Source: Chloroflexota bacterium
GTDB lineage: Bacteria; Chloroflexota; Limnocylindria; Limnocylindrales; CSP1-4
Length of the DNA: 5,071 nt
Direction: 5' to 3'
Assembly: GCA_021802185.1 (NCBI GenBank)
Contig: JAKAAV010000193.1
Location: forward strand, 1-5,071
The notes beneath the pieces are model-generated. The model worked only from the letters and a program-made list of their open reading frames with translations. It had not been told where the DNA came from and did not search any database. Every line of letters begins with the position of its first letter. The stretch's first letter is position 1. This document shows positions 1 through 4,387 of the stretch, in pieces. Both the position numbers and the translations under genes were made by a program.

Positions 1-16
1 GTTCGACGAGGACCAC

Positions 17-736
17 ATGCAATCGACATTGCCGGCCGGGCTTCGGCTGCTTCCCATGGAGCGCGCCGCGACGCTTGTCTCGCGGCTCGGGTTCGTGCTC
101 GTGCATGACGAGCGACTCGGCGACGCGACGGCGCCCTCGGGATCGCACCTGGTCGTCGCGCTGCGCGAGCGGCCGACGATGGCGCACTTCGACCCCGAGC
201 GCGTGACCTTCTACGTGACGTCGGGCGGCCGGGGGCAGTTGGTGGAGTTCCATCGATCGCGCGCCCCTATCGACCGGATCGACATCGCGTGGGGACAGAT
301 CCACGTCATCGACCGGCTCGAGATCAGGAACGCGTTCCTCACGTTCGGCGGCATCCTGCGCACGGCGCAGGTCGACGCGCAGACGACGGTGCTCGTCGTC
401 GATTCGGCCGCGCCGATCCTCCGCTGGAGCGGGCACAGCCAGGACGTCGACCCGGTCGCCCCCGAGGTCGCGGCGTTCTTCGCGCGGCTGATGGTCCCGA
501 TCGACTTCACCCCTGGCGCGGAGGCCCGGATCGGGGCGCTTCCGCCGATGGCCCTCTACGCGGCGTTCATCGCGAGCCTGCACGCCAGATGCCAGGCATC
601 GCCGGCCCTTCGTGAGGCGCAACGCAGCCTCTACGACTGGCTCGTGCACGAGGCGCACCAGCTGGCGACGGTGCACCCGGACGACTGGGAGGCCGGCCGG
701 CGGATGCTCGGCGAGCTCGCGATGGCGGTCGCCTGA
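17..736 (+). CDS. Hypothetical protein, soluble, function not recognised
   Basis: This 239-residue protein is not one I recognise, and I assign no function. The first 150 or so residues alternate charged and beta-branched residues, as in a beta-rich fold (for example the stretch around RIDIAWGQIHVIDRLEI, residues 88-104). The last 90 residues look helical and end in Ala/Leu-rich segments. There is no signal peptide or membrane segment, so it is probably cytoplasmic. The ATG at 17 has a weak GAGG (8-11) five bases upstream. The frame stays open to the window edge, so the true start could lie further left. It ends in TGA at 734-736, only 29 bp before the -35 of the imuA promoter and with no visible terminator between. 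That promoter separates it functionally from the SOS operon, although read-through is possible. A PH-like N-terminal fold is a guess from the strand pattern only. Confidence 0.7.
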   Translation: MQSTLPAGLRLLPMERAATLVSRLGFVLVHDERLGDATAPSGSHLVVALRERPTMAHFDPERVTFYVTSGGRGQLVEFHRSRAPIDRIDIAWGQIHVIDRLEIRNAFLTFGGILRTAQVDAQTTVLVVDSAAPILRWSGHSQDVDPVAPEVAAFFARLMVPIDFTPGAEARIGALPPMALYAAFIASLHARCQASPALREAQRSLYDWLVHEAHQLATVHPDDWEAGRRMLGELAMAVA

Positions 737-764
737 CCAGCGTTCGCGAGTACGTCGCCGGCCA

Positions 765-792
765 TTGACAAATAGAACACGCGTTCTATCAT
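765..792 (+). promoter_or_regulatory. Sigma70-type promoter of the imuA operon
   Basis: A perfect -35 hexamer TTGACA (765-770) is followed after 16 bp by TATCAT (787-792), five of six matches to the -10 consensus. This is one of the few AT-rich spots in the window. The LexA palindrome fills the spacer and touches the -10, so bound repressor would block RNA polymerase directly. Transcription would begin near 798-801, just before the ATG at 803. Confidence 0.75.
772..789. promoter_or_regulatory. LexA (SOS) box
   Basis: ATAGAACACGCGTTCTAT is an 18-bp inverted repeat with 7-bp perfect arms (ATAGAAC / GTTCTAT) around ACGC; only one central pair is mismatched. The GAAC-N4-GTTC core is the LexA operator type known from Bacillus and Actinobacteria (CGAAC-N4-GTTCG). 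Its position between the -35 and -10, directly before SOS mutagenesis genes, makes LexA control very likely. LexA itself is not in the window. Confidence 0.88.
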
Positions 793-802
793 GAGTCGGG
801 CG

Positions 803-2257
803 ATGAACCGGCCTGTCGATCCCGTCGCCGCTCCCGTCTCCCGCCCATTGCACGGCGTCGAACCGCTCGCCGCGGCGCCTCACGCCGTCGAACCGCTCGC
901 CGCCGCCCTCGCTCGCCTCGAGTCACGGTGGGGCAGCGCGGCGATCCGGCTCGGGAATGGCGCGGAGGCGCGGGTTTCGATCGCCCGGGCGTTCCCGGTC
1001 GAGGGCGCCCTTGCCCCGCTGCCGGCCCCGATCCCGTCCGCGCCCGATCCGCTCGCGCCGCTCGACGACCGCATCGTCCCGACCGGATTCCCGGCGCTCG
1101 ACGCGATCCTCGGTCCGGGTGGGCTCGTCCGCGACGCGCAGGTGACCCTCCGCGGTGACACCTCGTCGGGCAAGACGACCGTCGCGCTCCGGCTGGTTGC
1201 CGAGGCGCAGTCGCGTGGCGCGATCGCCGCGTGGCTCGACCTCGGCCGTGCCTTCGACCCGCTCGAGGCCGTCGCACGCGGCGTGGATCTCGAGTGGCTC
1301 CTCGTGCTGCGCGCGGTCGACGCGACCGAGGGCCTGCGGCTCGCCGGGGCCCTGCTCGGCGGCCGAGCCGTCGAGGTCCTGGTGGCCGACCTTCCCGAGC
1401 GGACGCCCCTCGACGAGGCGCTGCTCCGGCGGCTGGCCGCGCGTGCGAGGCAGGTCGGGACCCGCCTCGTCACGCTCGAACCGGCCGGTCTCCCGTCTCC
1501 GCTCCGCGGCGCGCTCGCCGAATCGGCGGGCGTCGGGCTCGAGCTCCAGCGCCTCGCGTGGATCCGGGCGGGACGCGACGTGGTCGGGCAGCGCACGGAG
1601 GTGACGGTCGAGAAGAACCGGTTCGGACCACCAGGGCGGCGAGTCGCGCTGGAGATCCGCTACGCCGACGAAGGCGACCGTGAGCGCGGGGTCGAGCGGT
1701 TCCTCGACGCCGGACCGCCGGTCGCTCGCGGCCCGAGTGCGTCGACTCGCCGACGTGCCGGCGGGTCGATCCCGGACGCGGCGTCTCCTCCGGGCCGGGC
1801 GGCCACTCCGGATGGGGCGGCCACTCCGGATGGGGCGGCCACTCCGGATGGGGCGTCTCCTCCGCATGGGGCGGCCACTCCGGATGCGGTTCCTCCGGGC
1901 CCGGCGGCCACTCCGGAGTCCGGCCTGGCTTTCGCTCGACGCACCGGCCGGCCGCTCTCGGGCGCGACGCCCTCGGGCCCGACGCCCTCCGGCCCGCCGC
2001 TCTCGGGCCCGCCGCCACCCGTTTCGATCGCACCGGAGACCACCATCGCCAGTTCGACCCACCATGCGACTCCTCCATCTCGGCTGGCCTCACCTGCCCC
2101 TTCGACTCGAGCGCGCGGTGCGCCCGCTCCCCGAGCTGACCGTGCTGGGCGGTCACCCCTGGGACGCGGGCCGGGTGCTCGACTGCAGCCCGGCGGCGCG
2201 CCGCCACGGGATCAGGCGGGGGATGACGCTCGCGGCCGCACACGCCCTCGCGCCTGA
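803..2257 (+). CDS. imuA: ImuA-type RecA-like mutasome accessory protein with a long repetitive tail
   Basis: RecA/ImuA' family ATPase-like factor of the SOS mutagenesis complex, acting with ImuB in error-prone bypass of DNA lesions. Numbering is from the in-frame ATG at 791 (488 residues). TGFPALDAILGPGG (98-111) and Walker A GDTSSGKTT (122-130) follow the RecA pattern TGS..LD..LG.GG / GPESSGKTT. The Walker B aspartate is D200 (VLVAD), and KNRFGPPGRR (275-284) matches the end of the RecA core. RecA's catalytic Glu96 aligns with Gly152 (AWLDLGRAFDP), so RecA-like ATP hydrolysis is doubtful. The fold ends near residue 305. Residues 306-488 are a Pro/Ala/Gly/Ser/Thr-rich, probably disordered tail built from repeats. 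The ATG at 791 lies inside the -10 hexamer, so I place the start at 803 (MNRPVD), giving 484 residues and a nearly leaderless mRNA. The last 194 bp overlap imuB in another frame. Confidence 0.85.
   Translation: MNRPVDPVAAPVSRPLHGVEPLAAAPHAVEPLAAALARLESRWGSAAIRLGNGAEARVSIARAFPVEGALAPLPAPIPSAPDPLAPLDDRIVPTGFPALDAILGPGGLVRDAQVTLRGDTSSGKTTVALRLVAEAQSRGAIAAWLDLGRAFDPLEAVARGVDLEWLLVLRAVDATEGLRLAGALLGGRAVEVLVADLPERTPLDEALLRRLAARARQVGTRLVTLEPAGLPSPLRGALAESAGVGLELQRLAWIRAGRDVVGQRTEVTVEKNRFGPPGRRVALEIRYADEGDRERGVERFLDAGPPVARGPSASTRRRAGGSIPDAASPPGRAATPDGAATPDGAATPDGASPPHGAATPDAVPPGPAATPESGLAFARRTGRPLSGATPSGPTPSGPPLSGPPPPVSIAPETTIASSTHHATPPSRLASPAPSTRARGAPAPRADRAGRSPLGRGPGARLQPGGAPPRDQAGDDARGRTRPRA
851..910 (+). 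repeat. Two-copy 30-bp tandem duplication in the imuA N-terminus
   Basis: 851-880 and 881-910 are near-identical 30-bp units (each CAC-G/C-CGTCGAACCGCTCGCCGC...), encoding HGVEPLAAAP then HAVEPLAAAL. The duplication lengthens the N-terminal segment that precedes the RecA-like core and keeps the frame. Confidence 0.85.
1781..1921 (+). repeat. 18-bp minisatellite in the imuA tail
   Basis: Eight tandem units start at 1781, 1799, 1817, 1835, 1853, 1871, 1889 and 1904. The core unit GCGGCCACTCCGGATGGG is identical in the copies at 1799, 1817 and 1835. Units at 1781, 1853 and 1889 are variants beginning GCGTCTCCTCC or GTTCCTCC, and the 1889 unit is 15 bp. All lengths are multiples of three, so the imuA frame is kept. 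The tract encodes A-[AS]-[TP]-P-D-G-like hexapeptides. The stretch at 1763-1780 (GSIPDA) may be a decayed further copy. Confidence 0.92.
1952..2011 (+). repeat. 15-bp tandem repeat in the imuA tail
   Basis: Four tandem 15-bp units (1952-1966, 1967-1981, 1982-1996, 1997-2011) share the pattern [CA]CG-C-[TC]-CT-C-[GC]-GG-C-[CG]-CG. In the imuA frame they encode SG-[PA]-x-P pentapeptides. G/C dominates third positions here in that frame (about 30 of 34 codons from 1919 to 2020), which supports translation. Confidence 0.85.
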
Positions 2258-3500
2258 CGCCGCATTCCTCGCGCCGGATCTCGACCGGTACCGCGCGGCA
2301 TCGGAGGCCGCGCTCGACGCGCTCGCGACGTTCGCGCCGTACGTCGAGGGCGAGACGGATCCGGAGCGCGACGGTTTCGGTGGCGCGTACCTGGGGATCG
2401 ACGGGCTCGAACGGCTGTGGGGGCAGGAGCCCGTCCTGCTCGGGCGCATCGCGACCGCGATCGCGCCGCACGTCCCGGGCCCGCTCCGCGCCGGGATCGC
2501 CGGGACCCGGTTCGGGGCGTTCACCGCCGCGATCGTGGCGCGCGACGTGCTTCCCGGCACGGACCTCACGTGGCACTCGGTCGCCCGCGGCGGTACCGAC
2601 GTCGAGGCCGCGTTCCTCGCGCCGCTGCCGGTCACGCTGCTCCCCGCGACCGACGACACGCAGCTCCGGCTGCGGACGCTCGGGGTGCGCCGGATCGGTG
2701 AGTTCGCCGCGCTTCCCCGAGCGGCCGTCATCGCACGCTTCGGATCGGAGGGCGGCTTCCTGCACGACCTCGCGAGCGGGCGCGACGGTCGGAGGATCGT
2801 GCCGCGGCGACCCGCGGAGCGGCTGCGGGCGGCGGCGGAGCTGGATCCACCCGTCGACTCGCTCGAGTCGATCCGGTTCGTGCTGCACCGCCTCGCCGAG
2901 GCGCTGTGCGGCCAGGTGGCGGCACGCGGCGCCGGGGCGACGGTCGCGCGGCTCGAGTGGCGCGAGGTGGCGGGATCGCGCGTGGCGCGGCGCGCGACGG
3001 AACCGGCGTCCGATCCGGCGGCCGGACTCGAGCGCCCGCTGTCGGGCGCCAGGTCGCAGCCTCAGGTGGTCGAGCAGCCGCTGCCCGGGCCCACCTCCCG
3101 GCCCGAGGCCGTCGAACGTCTCCTGCTCGCCCGGCTCGAGGTCGCGCCGCCCCGCGGTTCGGTCGAGTGGATCGCGCTCGAGCTCGATCGCGTCGTGCCG
3201 GCCGCCGGCCGCCAGCTCGGGCTGTTCGGCCCCCAGGCGGCGCGGGCCGCCCGGCTGGAGTGGCAGGTCGCGGACCTCGCGATCCGGTTCGGGGAGGGCC
3301 GCGTGCTGCGAGCAGTGCTGCACGACCCCGATGCGCGGTTGCCGGAGGACCGGGCCGGCTGGTCGGAGGCCGCGGCGGTGCGGCCGGACGAGTCCGAGCG
3401 GGCGCCGCGGGCAACGTCGGAGCGACCGACGGTGACGCCGGCCCCGTCCGCTCCGGTTGCCGGCGGCCGTTCGACCCCGCGAGCGGGGAGGCCGCGATGA
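2064..3500 (+). CDS. imuB: ImuB: catalytically inactive Y-family polymerase homologue with beta-clamp motif
   Basis: This 478-residue protein has the Y-family polymerase layout. It acts as a mutasome hub linking ImuA, the beta clamp and an error-prone polymerase. The palm starts at MRLLHLGWPHLPL, where the first catalytic Asp (VDMD in Pol IV) is Gly7. The second motif, SxDEAYLD in active enzymes, reads GFGGAYLGIDG (104-114), so both metal-binding acids are glycines. A helix-hairpin-helix thumb lies at about 203-227 (LRTLGVRRIGEFAALP). The little finger spans about 290-410, with a Pro-rich insertion near 313-338. QLGLF (384-388, bases 3213-3227) matches the clamp-binding consensus QLxLF. The C-terminus (430-478) is low complexity. 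The ATG at 2064 is chosen because the conserved family start begins there; upstream in-frame starts add only Arg-rich sequence. No Shine-Dalgarno is visible, so translation may depend on imuA. The stop overlaps the next start (ATGA). Confidence 0.9.
   Translation: MRLLHLGWPHLPLRLERAVRPLPELTVLGGHPWDAGRVLDCSPAARRHGIRRGMTLAAAHALAPDAAFLAPDLDRYRAASEAALDALATFAPYVEGETDPERDGFGGAYLGIDGLERLWGQEPVLLGRIATAIAPHVPGPLRAGIAGTRFGAFTAAIVARDVLPGTDLTWHSVARGGTDVEAAFLAPLPVTLLPATDDTQLRLRTLGVRRIGEFAALPRAAVIARFGSEGGFLHDLASGRDGRRIVPRRPAERLRAAAELDPPVDSLESIRFVLHRLAEALCGQVAARGAGATVARLEWREVAGSRVARRATEPASDPAAGLERPLSGARSQPQVVEQPLPGPTSRPEAVERLLLARLEVAPPRGSVEWIALELDRVVPAAGRQLGLFGPQAARAARLEWQVADLAIRFGEGRVLRAVLHDPDARLPEDRAGWSEAAAVRPDESERAPRATSERPTVTPAPSAPVAGGRSTPRAGRPR
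3485..3491 (+). promoter_or_regulatory. Strong ribosome binding site for the DUF6504-like gene
   Basis: GGGGAGG lies five bases before the ATG at 3497, inside the 3' end of imuB. It is the clearest Shine-Dalgarno of the operon. Together with the ATGA overlap it fixes the start of the small gene. Confidence 0.75.
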
Positions 3501-3745
3501 CCCGGCTGCTCGAACAGCACCCCACGATCTCGGTCGAGTTGGACCAGGACGGGCGCCTCGTCGCCTTCGCCTGGAACGGGCGCCGCGAGCGCGTCGAGGT
3601 GTGCAATCGCTGGCGCGTCGAGGAGGCGTGGTGGCGCCGGCCGATCCGGCGCGACTACTACAAGGTCGTGGGCCAGCGGCTGCTCGCGCTCGTCTACCGC
3701 GATGGCGTCGATGGCACGTGGCACCTCGAGCGCCTGTACGACTGA
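3497..3745 (+). CDS. Small DUF6504-like protein of the imuA-imuB operon
   Basis: This 82-residue protein resembles the DUF6504 family, which I know as a small gene beside imuB and dnaE2 in high-GC bacteria. Family-type residues visible are the WNGRR turn (26-30), RWR (38-40), paired WW (45-46), DYY (53-55), YRDG (67-70) and the C-terminal W-x-L-x-R-x-Y-D (75-82). The pattern suggests a compact beta-rich fold with exposed aromatics. It has no signal or membrane segment. Its molecular role is unknown, and a mutasome subunit or modulator is inferred from position alone. Its start overlaps the imuB stop (ATGA) behind a strong ribosome binding site, so it is translationally coupled and should be SOS-induced with its neighbours. 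The family name is from memory and was not checked by a search; that it is a real gene is much surer. Confidence 0.8.
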   Translation: MTRLLEQHPTISVELDQDGRLVAFAWNGRRERVEVCNRWRVEEAWWRRPIRRDYYKVVGQRLLALVYRDGVDGTWHLERLYD

Positions 3746-3859
3746 CGACCGGAGCGCGTTGAGTCGCGTCTCGCGCCTGGCGACCGCGCCTCCGTCTGGC
3801 GACCGGAGCGCGGCGGGTGCGAGCCTCGCGTCGATCCGCGCGGCCGCGCCCGGCCCAGA

Positions 3860-3928
3860 CGCTCGATCTCCCGCGACCCGTCCCGGACGCGACTCGACCC
3901 CGGCGCCTGCCGGGGTCGAGATCGAGTG
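3860..3928 (+). other. Strong hairpin with additional outer helix (candidate RNA structure)
   Basis: CTCGACCCCGGC (3893-3904) pairs perfectly over 12 bp with 3909-3920 around a GCCT loop. In addition CTCGATCTC (3862-3870) is the exact complement of GAGATCGAG (3918-3926), extendable to 11 pairs with one G-U. The two helices share 3918-3920. They can either compete or stack as a two-helix element with the inner stem trimmed to 9 bp. No T-run follows, so this is not a classic intrinsic terminator. It may cap the operon's 3' end or be a regulatory RNA. The pairing is certain as sequence; the function is inferred. Confidence 0.55.
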
Positions 3929-4002
3929 CCGTAACCCGAGCCGGGGAGGAGGAGAACCCGGACCGACCACGGCCACACCAGTGGGGAGATGGTGGTACCC
4001 AG

Positions 4003-4029
4003 ATGACGAAGCGGACCGTGACGGTGTGA
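4003..4029 (+). other. Possible 8-codon leader ORF (MTKRTVTV)
   Basis: ATG at 4003 opens an eight-codon reading frame ending in TGA (4027-4029). Purine-rich GGGGAG (3983-3988) lies upstream but is too far away for an ideal ribosome site. The hairpin-rich sequence before it is what draws attention. This may be chance. Confidence 0.2.
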
Positions 4030-4114
4030 CGCCCCGCGCGTCGAATCGCCGACGATTTTCCGCGATGCCACGCGGCCCGATCCAACGGGTCCCGCCGGAC
4101 GGCCTCGGCGGTGG

Positions 4115-4222
4115 TCAGGCGCGGGCGGGAGGCAGGGCCGCCGCGACGAAGACCACCAGCAGGACGACGAGCACGAGCACGAAGATCGCGATGGCGATGA
4201 AGTCGCGCGCGGTGGGCCGCAT
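4115..4222 (-). CDS. 35-residue single-pass membrane peptide
   Basis: A short reading frame encodes MRPTARDF, then a continuous hydrophobic stretch of about 20 residues from Ile9 to Ala29, then LPPARA. This gives one transmembrane helix with a positively charged N-terminus, so by the positive-inside rule the N-terminus should be cytoplasmic. About 34 of 35 sense codons end in G or C, consistent with genuine coding in this genome. There is no Shine-Dalgarno. A TATGCT hexamer (4234-4229 on the minus strand) ends seven bases before the ATG, which would fit a leaderless transcript, but no good -35 is visible. It is divergent from the ABC exporter gene. It could be a small membrane-protein regulator or stress peptide; nothing in the sequence specifies a role. 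A chance ORF cannot be excluded. Confidence 0.42.
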   Translation of the reverse strand: MRPTARDFIAIAIFVLVLVVLLVVFVAAALPPARA

Positions 4223-4261
4223 GGCGGGAGCATACCGCGACCTCGCGTCGGCGCGACGCCC

Positions 4262-4276
4262 ACGGATACAATCCGT
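4262..4276 (+). promoter_or_regulatory. Palindrome over a -10-like hexamer upstream of the ABC gene
   Basis: ACGGAT-ACA-ATCCGT is an inverted repeat with perfect 6-bp arms, and it contains TACAAT (4267-4272), five of six matches to the -10 consensus. It lies in the divergent intergenic region 112 bp before the ABC ATPase start. No recognisable -35 is found 16-18 bp upstream. It may be an operator for a dimeric repressor or an activator-dependent promoter; this is inference. Confidence 0.35.
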
Positions 4277-4375
4277 CGAAGCCGCGGTGCTGCGCGTCGG
4301 ACGCCAACGTCCCCGGCCGTCCCGCTCCGCACGGGGGGACGCATGCTCGCTCCCGTCGGGCGAGCCGCCGCTCCT

Positions 4376-4381
4376 GGAGGG
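4376..4381 (+). promoter_or_regulatory. Ribosome binding site for the ABC ATPase gene
   Basis: GGAGGG followed by six bases (CTGCTG) and GTG at 4388 gives near-ideal spacing. It decides the start in favour of GTG 4388 over the in-frame ATG at 4343. Confidence 0.7.
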
Positions 4382-4387
4382 CTGCTG

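Larger units (their letters stand above)
3746..4114. other. Intergenic region without a convincing gene
   Basis: This stretch of 369 bp between the SOS operon and the minus-strand peptide has no credible protein gene. It starts with a direct repeat, CGACCGGAGCGCG, at 3746-3758 (right after the stop codon) and 3800-3812. Next come the foldable elements at 3860-3928 and 3941-3961, then an 8-codon ORF (4003-4029). A 5-bp hairpin followed by ATTTT (4039-4059) is the only thing resembling an intrinsic terminator for the plus strand, and it is weak. Confidence 0.6.

Noticed and set aside
1781..1921. CRISPR array
   Set aside because: Units are contiguous 18-bp repeats with no unique spacers, and they stay in frame inside imuA; this is a coding minisatellite.
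1680..2063. An upstream extension of imuB starting at GTG 1680 or ATG 1884
   Set aside because: The added residues are Arg/Pro-rich repeat translation, and the conserved ImuB start (MRLLHLGWPHLPL) begins exactly at ATG 2064.
3893..3920. Rho-independent terminator at the perfect 12-bp hairpin
   Set aside because: No T-rich tract follows on either strand, so I list it as an RNA structure of unknown function.
3983..4000. T-box riboswitch signature (TGGTACC at 3993-3999 resembles TGGNACC)
   Set aside because: The usual preceding AGGG and following GCG are absent, no specifier stem or terminator is visible, and no tRNA synthetase or amino-acid gene follows.
4039..4059. Intrinsic terminator for the imuA operon (CGTCG / CGACG stem followed by ATTTT)
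   Set aside because: The stem is only 5 bp with a 6-base loop and a four-T run, and it lies about 300 bp past the last gene; too weak to call.
1470..4307. A stop-free minus-strand reading frame of about 945 codons covering imuA's tail, imuB and the intergenic region
   Set aside because: It is antisense to three well-supported genes, its translation is Arg/Pro-rich without any domain, and long antisense frames are expected in DNA this GC-rich with G/C-ending codons.
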